A DNA stretch of 64,000 nucleotides from positions 1,984,001-2,048,000 of the forward strand of contig JAMXDE010000005.1 in the NCBI GenBank assembly GCA_026770025.1, in the 5' to 3' direction. A program made the position numbers and the translations under genes. The stretch comes from Craspedostauros australis. Taxonomy: Eukaryota > Bacillariophyta > Bacillariophyceae > Mastogloiales > Achnanthaceae. The first letter of the stretch is position 1. Each line of letters begins with the position of its first letter. Under the pieces are notes generated by a model. It was not told where the DNA came from, made no database searches, and was given only the letters and a program-made list of their open reading frames with translations. This document shows positions 43,395 to 55,706 of the stretch, in pieces.

Positions 43395-46300
43395 ATGTCC
43401 AGTTCCGGATCATCGTCACGCAAGGCGCGCAAGGCCGCGTTGAGCAAGTACAAGCAGGCCAAGCAACGCCGCGATGCTGGAATGTCGGTTGTGGACGATG
43501 TCTTCGACGAGCAAATGAAGGGGATGGACGACGACGTCTACGATCTCGTCAGCAACGAGCAGTACCAGGACATGGTCGAGAAGCGCCGCCAACGAGAAGA
43601 CTTTGTCGTTGATGATGGTACGTTGCTTGCTTGTGGTATGCTCTGTGCCTCTTCACATGTTGCGTTCTGCCGGCGCGTCCTATCCATGTGCTCTGCAACG
43701 CATCTGCGCATCTGTGATCTCCCCAATGCTTCACGCTTATTCCATGTCTCATCGTATGTCTCATTGTATTCACCACATCTTTCGGCATCACCCGCCAACG
43801 CATTTTACTCAACAACAACAACAACAAATCGTCACCACGAACAGATGGCCTGGGATACTACGACGACGGAGAAGAGAAGCTGGGAGATGAGATGGGGAGC
43901 AACGCTCCAGCGCGCAAGCGCAACAGTACAGCCGCGTTGACCTCCGCAACCTTGAAGAAGGCACGCAGGGCCAAGGCAGCAATGCGCGGATCGAAGAAGA
44001 GCAACAGTCTTGGAGCCACCGCCGAGAATGAGAATGATGGCGACGATCTGCGTGACAATCGCAGCATTTGGGACTTTGTGCAGCGTGGTGGACCATCGTC
44101 CGTCAACAAGAGCACGGCGCGCAAGTTTGAAAGTCGCGTGCGCAGCAACGGCGGTGGTGCCTTCTCCAGTAATATGGGCACGAACAACGTGGACGACTTG
44201 CTGAAGCAGCTGGATGATACCGATGATGTTGCAGTTCGGAGCAGCCGAGGCGGCAGGGGTCGTCATTCCTCGCATGGTACACGAGGCCGCCGAGGTCGCG
44301 ACAACCGCGCATCTATGAGATCCAAATACTCTCGACCCAAGCCATCCAGTAGAAACCACGACAGCCACGACGATGGTGCGGATGGTGACAACTTTGACGA
44401 TGATGATAACGACGACCACAACAATTCACTTCTTGTTGCAGGTGATGACGACGCCGACGAAACGGCCGAGGATGATCGCAACGAGGGTGGTGCCGCTGAC
44501 GCAGCCACAATCGATGTATCCAACACCAATGCCAAGCACGCCAAACACGATACCGAAGATATGGAGGAAGATGGCAAAGTGGAATCATCTGCCAGCGCAG
44601 TCACGAAGGTTGCTGAAGGTAGCAGTGACAACAACGGCAGCACCAGCACCACGGAAGATGGTAAGCAATCGTCCGCTGATGGAGATGGTAACGACGTCAC
44701 AGCAGAAAGCAAACAGGCCAAGGCACCGGCGCGGCGCCTTGCCCGACCAAAGTTGGGGGTTCGCTCTGCACCAGCTCAAAAGCTGATTGATGAACAGAAG
44801 AAGAAACAACAGCAGCAACAGCAAACGCAGATGCAAAAGGAACGAGAGGCCACCGCCAACAAGCAGAACAAGCCAGCGACGAAGCTGTCCACAGTCGTCA
44901 TTCCAGACACTCTCTCTCCGTCCTTCCGTCCAGACGAGATCGCTGCCGAGGCCACGACTGCCACACCGGCCACCAACACCACCCTAGAGCAGTACTTGCA
45001 CACCAAAGAATCAAAAGCCACCGATGGCAACGATGATGGCGAGCAGGGTGGCAACGGCGAATGTGGTCAGTACCTCGACATGTTCTGGTTGGATGCGAAG
45101 GAAGTCGAAGGCGAGATTCTACTCTTCGGAAAAATCCAATCGAAGGCTTCCCAGCAGGCATCGTCCAAGAACACATCCGCCGGCGTCGGCGCAGGCAGCC
45201 ACGCCAAGTTCGAAAGCTGTTGCGTGACCGTGAAGGGCAACATGCGCAATCTCTTCGTTCTGCCGCGCAAGGATCCAGCCACCGGAGAGCCTGCCGGCAT
45301 GATGGAGGTCCATCAAGAAATTAAGTCGATCCTGCATGCCTCATGCATCCCGAAGCAGGCCGGATCTCAGTTCGGTGCCAAGATGGTGAAGCGCAAGTAC
45401 GCCTTCGAGGATTCGGATGTCCCTCGTGACGCAACCGATTACCTCAAGGTGGTGTACGATGCAAAGCATAGGGCACCGCCTGCCGACGTTTGCCGCGCGG
45501 GCGGCACGCACATCCAGAGGATCATGAACGGCGGTGCCAGCGTGCTGGAAACCTTCCTGCTGAAGCGCAAGCTCATGGGCCCATGCTGGATCCGCATCAG
45601 CAACCCGACGGCGCTGTCTCGCTTCTGCAGATCCTGGTGCCAAATCGACGTCGCCATCGATTCTCCGAAGCAGATCTGCCGTCTCGACAAGGCCGTCCCC
45701 AACGGCACGCCGGCAAGACCAGCACCACCGGTCGTCACCGTCACGATGAAGATCAAGTCCATCGTCAATGCGAAGACGCACAAGAATGAGATCGTGTCCG
45801 TGAGCGCGGTGTGTCACAAGCAGGTTTGGTTGGATTCATCTACGGATGAAACCAAGAAGAGCCACATGACCCAGCTGTCCCTGATCCGACCAATCCACAC
45901 CGAGGAATCCACGGACATTCGGGGCATCGCCAAGTTCCCACGCGACATCAACGGCGAAATCAAGCGTCGCATGCCGCAGCTCCAGATGATGCCAAACGAG
46001 TACGCTCTCCTGAACCGCTTGGTGACTCAGATCGGAGTGTGGGATCCAGACGTCCTCGTCGGCCACAACGCCTACGGTCACGATCTGCACGTGCTGCTGT
46101 CCAGATGCGTGGAGAAGGGCGTCAAGATGTGGTCGAAGGTTGGGCGATTCCGTCGCATGCAGGCTCCTCACAGGACCCGTTTCACGTCCGGCAAGGATTG
46201 GGCCATCATGGACGCGGTGGCAGGTCGCGTGGTGTGCGATACCTATCTCAGCTCCAGGGAGCACCTTCGCGAAACCACGTACTCTCTCAAGCATCTCTCC

Positions 46301-47149
46301 GAGACGCAGCTCAAGACCAGCCGGCACGAGATCGAGCCCATGGATGTGCCACGGTACTTCCATTCCAGCGCCTCAATCGTGTCGCTCGCCTTGCACACCT
46401 TGAACGATGCCCAGCTTGTGCAACGACTCATGTTCAAGCTGCAGATACTGCCCCTCACAAAGCAGCTCACGAACATCGCAGGCAACGCTTGGTCCAGCAC
46501 GCTCAAGAGCAACCGCGCGCAACGCACGGAGTACCTGCTCCTCCACGAATTTCACCGTCTCAAGTACCTCGCACCCGAAAAGATCAAGGAGAAGAAGGAG
46601 GAATCGGGCAAGGCCAAGTACCTGGGAGGTCTGGTTCTCGATCCCAAGAGAGGCTTCTATGACTCCTTCATCCTCCTTCTCGATTTCAACAGTCTCTACC
46701 CGTCCATCATCCAGGAGTACAACCTGTGCTTCACGACCGTCGATTGGTCAGAGTATCAATCGTCCAACCTTAGCAGCAGCCGTAGCAGGGGTGATGGTGA
46801 TGGTTCGAACGAAGTTGACCCATCCACCGCCGTCACTGCCGTCGGCAAACAAGATTCCGAAAATCTGCCTCCCATTCCAGACTCATCATTGAACCGTGGA
46901 GTGCTGCCAGCCGTCATTAAGACGTTGGTCGACCGCAGACGCAACGTCAAGAAGATCATGAAGACGGAGTCCAACCAGGATCGCAAGGCCGAGGTACGTA
47001 TCGCATCAAGACAATTATGTGTTTGAGATGCACGTGCGTTGTGCGTGTGCACGTTTTTTGCTTGCGTTGATGCAAATCAGACACTTCGATGTTCTGATGG
47101 GTGCTGTCTGTCACTGTCACTCACACATTTATCACCACCACAACCAATC

Positions 47150-47182
<33 letters not shown>

Positions 47183-48842
47183 GTTTGACATCCGGCAGAA
47201 AGCGCTGAAGCTGACAGCCAACTCCATGTACGGTTGTCTCGGATTTTCAAACTCTCGCTTCTTCGCGAAGCCCATCGCCGCGATGGTCACTTCGATGGGA
47301 CGCAAGACGCTGCAACGAACCGTCGACATCGCCCAATCGAATCTTGGCATGGATGTCATCTACGGTGATACGGACAGTATCATGATCAACACCAGGATCA
47401 CCGACAAGGCATCCTTCGCCAAGGTGCGCGAGCTTGGTGAACAAGTGAAACGCGAAGTCAACAAGCTGTACAAGACGCTGGAGCTAGAGATCGATGGGAT
47501 CTTCGGAAAGATGCTGCTGCTCAAGAAGAAGAAGTACGCCGCGACGGTGATCGATATTGATCGTAGCGGCAACATGACGCAGAGCAGGGAGGAGAAGGGA
47601 CTGGATCTGGTCCGCCGTGATTGGTGCATCCAGTCCAAGGACAGCGGTCGATACGTGCTGGATCAGATCTTCTCCGACGACGAGCACGAAACGAAGCTCG
47701 CCAACATCTTCGTCCACCTGGAAGAGCTCGCCGAAAAGATGAGAGCGGAAAAGCTGCAGCTCGGCAAGTACATCATCACCAGAGGCCTGAGCAAGCACCC
47801 CAACGACTACCCGGATGCCAAGTCGCAACCGCACGTCAGCGTCGCGAAGATGATGATCAAGAACAACCTGAGGCTGACGGTGGGCGATCACATCCCGTAC
47901 GTCATCACGAGCCAACTGCCCGGCGACGACGAATCTCAGAAGGGAAAATCGAAATCGTCAGCGGAACGTGCCCGTCACCCGGAGGAGGTCGCACGAAGCG
48001 CAGGCGTCCTCAAGCCGGATGTGGAATGGTACCTGTCCCAGCAGATTCTCCCACCGGTGTTCCGTCTCTGCGAGGTCATCGACGGCATCTCCCAGGGTCT
48101 TCTGGCTGAGAAGCTGGGCCTTGACGCCAAGCGCTTCGCATCGATCAGCGGATCCTCGGGAGGTATGGAGCTTGACGACAACGAGCTGGTCAACTACAAG
48201 CCGGAATCCCAAATGAAGGACGAAGAGAGGTTCAAGGACGTCGAGAAGGTTTCCCTTTGCTGCGCCTCCTGTGGCGAGGAGAATGTCTTCCCTGGCATCC
48301 TGTACTCCAAGAAATCCGACGCGGGCACGTACCATCTGCACTCCGGTCTGCAGTGCGTGAATCCGGATTGCGAGAAGCCAGCCAACTGGGGTCTCGGCAC
48401 CCCGTACGACTGCATGTCCCTCATCGCGAACTCCATGTCGCGGCTTGTCTCCAAGCGTGTTGGGGACTACTACAAGGGAGAGATCAAGTGCGACGATCCC
48501 CTGTGCGGGTTGGTGACGCGTCAGCTCTCCGTCGCCGGGGGAGTTTGTCTGCGTCGCGGTTGCACGGGGCAGATGAAGCCCGTGTTCACGGAGAAGGCCA
48601 TGCACACGCAGCTCAAGTACCTCGACTGTCTGTGCGATCTCAACCACATCGCATCGCAGCTGGAGTCGAAGGGATTGCACGGGACGCAGAAGGAGATTCT
48701 GAGCACTTCGGTTTCACGTTCCGACAAGGCCGTTTGCGCAGAGCTCCACGAATTCGCACGGCAGCATCTCGAGCGGTCGGCATTCAACTGGATCACGCCA
48801 TCGTTCTGGACATCCTTGTTTGGGACGCAAGCGAAGCAGTAG
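43395..48842 (+). CDS. POLA1: DNA polymerase alpha catalytic subunit
   Basis: Three exons, 43395-43617, 43845-46993 and 47184-48842, give 1676 residues. The first junction (phase 1) restores [15 protein letters not shown], a Pol alpha N-terminal signature; the second (phase 0) restores [18 protein letters not shown]-family motifs are [15 protein letters not shown] near residue 1020, [14 protein letters not shown] near 1132, and C YGDTDSIM near 1184. Two C-terminal cysteine clusters follow: CCASCGEE near 1482 and CDDPLCG near 1560, the zinc and primase/B-subunit contact sites. The exonuclease-like region lacks the usual acidic pair, as expected for non-proofreading Pol alpha. With primase it lays down RNA-DNA primers at origins and lagging strands. 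Residues about 100-430 are low-complexity Asp/Lys/Ser/Gln and probably disordered. Confidence 0.96.
47151..47180 (+). repeat. (CAA)10 microsatellite at a splice acceptor
   Basis: Ten CAA units run directly into the CAG acceptor of POLA1 intron 2. Confidence 0.95.
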
Positions 48843-49340
48843 GTAGATGCAGATGGAAGGAAGACTGGGGATGTGATGTGATGCGTTGTGATGGGATGAG
48901 ATGGACTGCATGGTACTCTCACTCGTGCATCTGCGATCGAAGCAAGTCCTCTGAGCACAAACAAACAATGAAATGAGATGGGGGAATTGCGAGATGAAGA
49001 GTGTGATGAAAACCTCGTAACGACAATAGCATAGTAGCACCAAATACCACACAAATGCACTCCTCCTCGTCAGCATTGTTTGTATACAATGGGTTCGGAC
49101 CAATCAGCATCCCCAGCTCTCTCTCTTCACTGATGAAGCTCTTTTTTTAATGAAACACGCAAGTTTGTTGCAGTTCTTGATTATTGTTGTTTGGTCGGTA
49201 CTGTAGGCGAACAGAATAATGGAATAGAGAAAAGTGTTCTGCGCCTATTTGTTTTCCCTGTCTCTTTCGCTACTGGTACTACTACTAGAGGACTCTTGGT
49301 TACGTCTGCGGGTGCAGCGACCACCACGGTCCGTGGCGGC
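48843..49340. other. convergent intergenic spacer
   Basis: About 500 bp between convergent 3' ends, with GATG-rich sequence at 48855-48905. No gene is seen. Confidence 0.5.
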
Positions 49341-50411
49341 CTAGTTGCGCTTCAAGCTTGGAATGATCTGGACGCAGTTCTCCGACAAGTCTCCATCCAT
49401 CGTCCATGCGAGTTCGGTTCCTGCGAAGCCGAACAACACCTTCAGCTCATACTTTTCCATCGGTTTCAACTCTTCCTCATCATCGCAGTAGCGACGAAGG
49501 AAGTCAGCCATCTCCTTTCCGAGAGCCGAGTTGTTGTGGATGATCGTCTTGATGAAGTTCGGGAGGTCGTTTGCGTCGTCGACCGCCAGGATGATCTTGA
49601 TGGGCTCCTTCTTGGATGGATTCGCTTTCATTGACTTCGACCAAGCCACCGGACTGATATCCATGGAGTGGATGAAGTCGATGGTTCCTTCCAGGACAGA
49701 AGCGTGCTCGACTGCCAATGCAACAATCTGACTCTTGAGAGCGGCCCGGGCCTCTTCCATGCACTTGTCCATGTTGCTTTCATCGAAAGCGCAAATGTCA
49801 TCCTTGATGTCCAACAGCAAGGTCAATGCGCCTTTCCTGGTGTACGCACTCGAGACCAAGTCGGTTGTTTTGCCAGATCCCTCTTCCGTGCAGTGGACGA
49901 AGACTTTGTCCGCATCGGATGGATCATGGGATGGTGAAAGATGGACTTTGACCATGTTCGTTGGATCGTTCGCAATTGGACGGAAATCCTTGCCGGCGAG
50001 GAAGTAGCCAGGCATGCCCTGTCGGTCGCATAGGAAGGTCGATACTCGTGCGCTCTTATTGCGGTATGCGAGGTCTGACAACACCTGATAGAATATCTCA
50101 ATGGTGTCGCCCAGAAAGTGGTAGCAACCCTTTTCAAGTACACGGATGTTCTTGTCATGCTTCGGTTTGGACTTTGGCTTTGGCTCGCCTTCGTCTGGGC
50201 TGCTGGTGCTATCCGTGCTCATGTTGAGGGTGCGGAATGCCGGTGGGGATGAATGCACGCTGAGGCACGAGTGTGCCGATGGTGACGGTGTTGTGAATGC
50301 TGCCACCTGGGTCGATGCTGAGGCAAGGAGGAGGAGAGCTACGAACTTCACTGGTCTTCTACCGACTGATGGTGAACGCATCATCTTGGTTGGGAGAAGA
50401 CGGATCATCAT
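49341..50411 (-). CDS. unknown protein with a likely plastid-targeting presequence
   Basis: Single exon, up to 356 residues. A strong signal peptide (FVALLLLASASTQVAAF) ends in Ala-Ala-Phe, close to the ASAF motif of stramenopile plastid presequences, and is followed by a Ser/Pro-rich transit-like stretch. Translation may start at 50411 or at the Met pair nine codons later. The mature part, from about residue 85, is soluble and mixed alpha/beta: GCYHFLGDTIEIFYQVLSDL, FLCDRQGMPGYFLAGKDF, VKIILAVDDANDLPN and a C-terminal FGFAGTELAWTMDGDL. I do not recognise the family. A GSGKTT stretch resembles part of a P-loop but lacks the upstream glycine, so I do not read it as a nucleotide site. Confidence 0.7.
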   Translation of the reverse strand: MMIRLLPTKMMRSPSVGRRPVKFVALLLLASASTQVAAFTTPSPSAHSCLSVHSSPPAFRTLNMSTDSTSSPDEGEPKPKSKPKHDKNIRVLEKGCYHFLGDTIEIFYQVLSDLAYRNKSARVSTFLCDRQGMPGYFLAGKDFRPIANDPTNMVKVHLSPSHDPSDADKVFVHCTEEGSGKTTDLVSSAYTRKGALTLLLDIKDDICAFDESNMDKCMEEARAALKSQIVALAVEHASVLEGTIDFIHSMDISPVAWSKSMKANPSKKEPIKIILAVDDANDLPNFIKTIIHNNSALGKEMADFLRRYCDDEEELKPMEKYELKVLFGFAGTELAWTMDGDLSENCVQIIPSLKRN

Positions 50412-51140
50412 GCTTTCCGTTGGATGGTGGGTCGGGTCCTCCTTCTATCTTGGTCGGGATATGGCCGTGTTGATCCTTCTTGATAGAGTACTTGCACTCA
50501 CCAAGCTTGCTGAATGGGTCGATCACTCGGTGTGCAAGGTTGCGATTAATCTCTTTTTATGAGGAACCAACTTCTCTCCTCCACATGATGGTGCTTTGTC
50601 CACGTTCATTCCAGCTTCCAGTGTGACACCAGACGAGATTGGTGCTCTTGATTGACGTCCCAACAAAACCCCAAACCCAACTCCATGTTCTTCAGGTTTA
50701 TGTTGGACCAATGAAGAGGAGATCTTTTGATGACCCCAAAGTTGATTGTTGCTTGTGCTTTGGATATCTCTTTGCGCATCCTCATCCATGGTCAGGACTT
50801 CAACGTCATGGTCACACAACGCCGTCATTGTTTGTGGATACTCGTACTCGGGCTCGTCCTCAGGTTGATTTTTGTCCCGTGCGGAAGATATGAAGACGAT
50901 GATATGAAAGGAAAACTGCATGCATTGCCATAAATGTCATAACTGCCGCGACTCCTGAGAAGATCGACGACACAGACAGACAATGAAACATGTCATTGTT
51001 CACAGACAGACATATTTGCATCGTCAGAAAGACAGACAAAGTAGTTCTTCAACATGAGGATTGTACGAGTAGTAGTACATGTTGGTATGCATGAATATAG
51101 TATTAGCAAGTATGCCGCTGAATCGGACTTGCTTCGTTTC
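50412..51140. other. intergenic region (5' of the plastid protein gene, 3' of ABC1K)
   Basis: 729 bp between two minus-strand genes. CTCGTACTCG occurs near 50841 and TACGAGTAGTAGTAC near 51064. No gene is seen. Confidence 0.5.
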
Positions 51141-54018
51141 TTAAATCACGCGCTCGATGGACTGCAGCCTCTTTGCAATGTTGTTGATGGCACGTTTTGT
51201 GATCTCATCGACGATATCATCGAGCCTCTTCCGTTCGTCGTCGCCCAAGTTCTCCACCGCTTCTGTCAGCTGCGTCTCCAACGATGTCGTGGCGTCGCCA
51301 CCCTGCGACTGTGAGCCTCTGACGGTCGCCAACCCCGTCGCCGCGACCTGCAGGAAATTCTCTCTGGCCTCAGCACTGAAGATGTCAACGTCGCCAACGA
51401 CGCCGGATCGCAATGCTCCCAAAAAGATCTCCGCGCTCTCCAAGCTGAGAACGTTCTCGCCGAGAATGAACTTGGCGACGCCTTCGCCAAAGAATTCTCT
51501 CGCCGCGTCGGACAAGCTGAGCGCAAAGAGTTCATCATCCTGGCTCAGCTTTGGTGCCGCGATATCCGTGAACTCCCTCAGCGTGAGAATGGCGAGGCTC
51601 GCCCGCTGCCCTTCCGTGGATCCTGGCAGCAGGATTGGCAAAGGCACTTCATCCATCTTGGGCGGCGTCGGGAAGATGTCGCCGAAGAAAGGCAGGGACG
51701 GTGGCCTGGGTGGAGTCAACGCCACGAAGGCCTCCGTGATGCCCTTGCGGAAGATCTGTCGCGTGAGGATGTCCACGATGGAATCCACCTCGGGTTCCAA
51801 TAGCGTCCGCAAGCTTTCGGCCTGGTCGGACAGCAAGAATTTGAGGCTGTCCTTGAAGTCGATGCCATCATCGGGGATGGCATCCAGATCCACAAACGCT
51901 GCACCTTCCTGCGTCGCGACTTGTCCGGCCGCGTTGTTCAACAGTGCCAGCAGTCGAGAAAGCTTCAATCCCTGGTTCGATGCATCGTCGTTGCCAGAGT
52001 ACAGAACCTCCTGCAAGGCCGACTGAATCTCCGGGCGGTCTTCTCGCAGCAATTTGCGTGCGATGAAAGGATACGATTCCATGATGATTCCGTAGCCTGG
52101 ATCTCCTGTCAACGCGATTCCTTCCAGCGTCACGATGGCACGTCCCAGGATGGCCATGTAGGGTGGGATGGAGAACGGGATATCGTTCAGCACGGTGAGA
52201 GCGTCCTGCGTCATGGCCTGGAAGCCACCAACCTGCGACTGCATGGAGTCCTCCTCCATGCCGTAAAGCCGCTTCAACTCCTCTTCGTACTTCTTGGCGC
52301 CGCCGCCTTTGACGTACGGACTCAGCGCCTTGTCCATGAGCGGGATGATCGCGGGGCGGTTGCAATCTTCCGGCAGAATCTTGAGGTTGATGAAGTCGTT
52401 GACCAAGGACGCGTAATCCTTGTTGGCGAGATGGATGACGGCGGAGATCATGTTGTCACGATCCTGGCTGTCGATGTTGGCCATCAGACCACAATCGATG
52501 AGCGCGACGACGTGTCCCTCAGCGGTGGGCTCGTCGAGGAGGAGGAGGTTGCCCTGCGTAAGTTGATTCCGAGAGAAATTGAAACATAAATGACCAAGAG
52601 AAGGATGAGAAGGAGGTCGGAGGAATGGTCAGAAATGCGGAAGTCAAGGTGAGGTGAGGTGAGTGATGCGCGTGCTGAAATTGTCGGTTCATCCGCCGAC
52701 GAAACCGTCAATGGACGCACTGAAAGGAAGAGCGCGAGCAGCAAGAGCGATGTTGACAACACCATCCAGACGTTGCGCTCGAACGTACCGGATGCGGATC
52801 GGCATGGAAGAAGCCGGCTTCAAACAGCTGCGTGAGGAAGGCTTCTTGCGCCAACGGCGTAACGCGCGCGATCTCCTCGATGGAAGCCTGCGACAGCTTC
52901 TTGCCTTCCACCCATTCGCTCACGAGGATGCGTCGTGTGCAGTATTCCTCGTAAACCTTGGGCACCATAACGCCCTCCATCTCCTTCTCGAGCAGGAGAT
53001 TGCGCAGTTTGAGCTGATTCTGCGCTTCGTTGTTGAAGTCCAGCTCCGTGTAAAAGCCGATGGCCCACTCGTTGAGCAAGGCGATGTAGTTGGTCTTTTG
53101 CTGCGGCGCGAAACGTTCGATGAGTCCTTGGAAGACCTCGGCGGCACGGCGCAGGACGTAAAGGTCCTTGGAGACGGTGCCCAGGACGGATGGTCGCTGC
53201 ACCTTGACGGCGACCTTGGTGTCGTTGCCGTCATTGAGAGTGGCGAGATATACTTGCGCCAAGCTGGCAGCGGCGACAGGCTCCTGCGAAATGGAGGTGA
53301 AGAACTGCCCCAGCGGTCCACCCAACTCGCGCTCGATCTGTTGCACGGCAATCTCCGTCTCAAACGCCACCACTGAGTCCTGCAGCTCCGCCAATTCATT
53401 CAACGTGGCCTGCGGCAGCACGTCCGGTCGCACCGAAAGCATCTGTCCCATCTTAATGAAGGTCGGGCCCAGATCCTGCAGATCCACCCTCGCCTGCTTG
53501 CTCAGCTGCGGAATCTCCTTCTCCTCGATCTTTCCATCCCTAATGAACAGGGTGGTGAGCTTGGTCAAGAAGGGCACCGCCTTCCCGACGAAGTACCCCC
53601 ATCGCTTGTTCAGAGCACCGCGCTCTCGGCTCCAGTACTGCTGGATGAGATCCTTGTCGTAGACCAGGGGCAGGCCTTCCTCATCCAACTCCTGCTGCGT
53701 CTTGTCCAACGCCACGTAGGTCTTGCCCACGTCCGGCGCCTCCAACCCTCTCATCGCGACGGCGGCGTTGACCGCGGCCGTGGCCATGGCGGCGGCGCTT
53801 GCCATTCCCGAACTGGCGATCTGATCGCGCATGGACGGCGATGCGTCGCTGTCGTCGGCCTTAATGGCGGATTCCGTCTTGACATCCTCCTTTTCAACCG
53901 TGGAATGCAGGACCTGCCATTGCTGTTGTCGCTGCGAAAGCGTTCTCTGTGGAACGAAGGCCGAGGCGTCCAAGTCCAGCAGACTCAGCACGGCGATCGT
54001 TGCGATGCTTGTTCTCAT
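51141..54018 (-). CDS. plastid-targeted ABC1/UbiB-family atypical kinase
   Basis: Two exons, 54018-52789 and 52553-51141, joined in phase 0 (GTACGT ... ACGCAG) give 880 residues. The N-terminus has a signal peptide and the plastid motif ASAFVP. The ABC1 core shows the family's KxGQ motif (KMGQMLSVRPDVLP, near residue 187), the Ala-rich loop AAASLAQVY that replaces the glycine loop, the lysine in VAVKVQRP, the ELDFNNEAQN helix, and HADPHPGN at the splice junction. The metal-binding DFG is DCG (IDCGLMAN). Plastid ABC1 kinases sit on plastoglobules or thylakoids and regulate prenylquinone and photosynthetic lipid metabolism (family knowledge). The C-terminal 400 residues are long and helical, with no domain I can name. 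A matching residue set at the junction makes the splice model firm. Confidence 0.92.
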
Positions 54019-54749
54019 CGTGGTTTTTGTTCTTCGCTGTGCTGATTTGCTCTGCTTGTTTGCTCTGCTTGTTTGCTCTGCCTTGATCTATTTCTTGTTT
54101 GTTGGCCAACTTGTGAGGCGATCATGCAATGTTGTGCAAGAAGATGAAGAGCGCAAAGCAGAACGAGAGCGCAAAGCAGAACGAGAGAGCAAAGCGAATG
54201 AACACAGAAAGATGCACCAAGAAAGAAGGAGAGGGAGAGAGTCTCAAGTTGTGCAACGTGGATTGGCATCCGCCTCCTCGTTCCAACTTGACCATCGTCA
54301 TCAACTTCGTCATTCGTTTCGCGATTACGATTCCTTCGTCATGAGAAGAATCATGTGTCAATCCCACAGACGTGGCATCGAGATGTTTTAGTCGTTCTAG
54401 TCGTAGAGAATCTCCAAATGCAGACATGCAACTGTATTAGCACTCTCTAATAGAGAGAGGGGGAGGGATGGCGAGTTTCGTACTGGCTATGATGATTGCA
54501 TTCTATTGTATTTCAATATTGAATTCTATTGTTCTATTCTATTATATTCTGGTGCGTGTATTCTATATTCTATGGTCTATGTGGTGGTGCTTGGTGTGTT
54601 GTATGGTTGCTGTATTTGTGTTGGTGTTGGTGGTCGGTTATGATCGGGGTGACTTCCGTGTGTGCGAAAAAGTGGGTGTGGAGGGGTGGGAGGATGTACT
54701 ATACCTATGAGGACTCACGATAGTCCTTGTTGTACTGGGGCGCATTTGC
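54019..54749. other. intergenic region between two minus-strand genes
   Basis: 731 bp. Next to the ABC1K start, repeated CTCTGCTTGTTTG words occur at 54045-54080, and reiterated AACGAGAGCGCAAAGCAG units occur at 54150-54205. No gene is seen. Confidence 0.5.
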
Positions 54750-55706
54750 TTATGCCATGACGCTGTCATCCGAAGATTGAAGACGAGCCATGAAGAGGTC
54801 GGTCATGCGGTTGCCGCCCTGAAGCTTCGCAGACTTCACGATGCTGGACACATCCTTGTCCCAGATCTCTTCGTAAGACTTGATCAGTCCGGACATTGGG
54901 CAGCGCTTCATGACGACGGTTCCGCTCAGGAAGCACTTGGGCGAGAATGGACCGCGGAATGTCAGGTCCTCCTCGAAGCGGAAGGTCACGGCGTGCTTGG
55001 TCACCGAAAGGGTGTCGTCGACAAGTCGCGACTCGCATTCGGATGCATCGAAGAGCATGCGGCAGCCGCGGATCCATTGCTCGAGGTAGTACTTGCCGTC
55101 GAGGTCGGATCCGTCCTTGAAGGTGGCCTGCTCGTCGTAGACAGATCTGGTGATGTCGGCGGTGACGAGCGACTTTTTGTTGACGATGTCGTTGGTGAGG
55201 ATCTGCGCGAGCTGCTCGTCTGGGAGGTTGAGCTGCTTGTGCTCCGTTCTGCAGGTGGCGACAACGGCCAGGGCGGCCATCGACTGCATCCATGCACGTC
55301 GGCTCGTTGATGTTGATGGGGTTGAATGAGTTTTGGCGGCGGCGTGCTGATATTCACCGAGCTTCTTGGTGGCAGTGCTCCACAGGGGATCGACCAGCGT
55401 GGCTGGATTCACTGTGTGCTGTGATGTGTATTGCGGTGCGTTGGATGAGAGGGTTTGTCCGGCGTTCCGAAGGAATCCAAAACGGGATGTTGGAGCTTCC
55501 TTCGTCTCGAGGGAGGAGACGAAGAGCTGGGTGTTGGTTGTGGCAGCCGTTGCGGCTGGTTGTCTCGCGGTGAATGCGTGCACTTGGTTGTTGGCACATG
55601 GTGTCGCGAGGACGATGAGTCCAAGGAGGAGGGAGAGCTTGACGCCGGATGTGATTGGCTTGTTGTTGCGGATGTTGTTGTTGTTGTTGTTGTTGTTCAT
55701 CATCAT
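54750..55706 (-). CDS. NTF2-like (DUF2358-like) protein, probably plastid or thylakoid lumen
   Basis: Single exon, 318 residues, starting Met-Met-Met followed by an Asn run. A hydrophobic signal (LSLLLGLIVLATPCANNQVHA) is followed by HAF-T, a plastid ASAF-like cleavage site, and a Ser/Thr-rich transit stretch. Near residues 140-158 a second sorting signal appears: SRRAWMQSMAALAVVA, twin arginines before a hydrophobic run, as in Tat-type thylakoid signals. The mature domain, about 160 residues, has an NTF2-like layout: NDIVNKKSLVTADITRSVYDE, ATFKDGSDLDGKYYLEQW, and SGLIKSYEEIWDKDVSS. This resembles DUF2358 proteins of plants and algae, whose function is unsettled. Lumenal location rests on the two signals and is inference. 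Confidence 0.75.
   Translation of the reverse strand: MMMNNNNNNNNIRNNKPITSGVKLSLLLGLIVLATPCANNQVHAFTARQPAATAATTNTQLFVSSLETKEAPTSRFGFLRNAGQTLSSNAPQYTSQHTVNPATLVDPLWSTATKKLGEYQHAAAKTHSTPSTSTSRRAWMQSMAALAVVATCRTEHKQLNLPDEQLAQILTNDIVNKKSLVTADITRSVYDEQATFKDGSDLDGKYYLEQWIRGCRMLFDASECESRLVDDTLSVTKHAVTFRFEEDLTFRGPFSPKCFLSGTVVMKRCPMSGLIKSYEEIWDKDVSSIVKSAKLQGGNRMTDLFMARLQSSDDSVMA

Noticed and set aside
49800..49900. Apparent P-loop (GSGKTT) in the unknown plastid protein
   Set aside because: The glycine four residues before GK is absent and no Walker B partner is visible, so it is probably chance.
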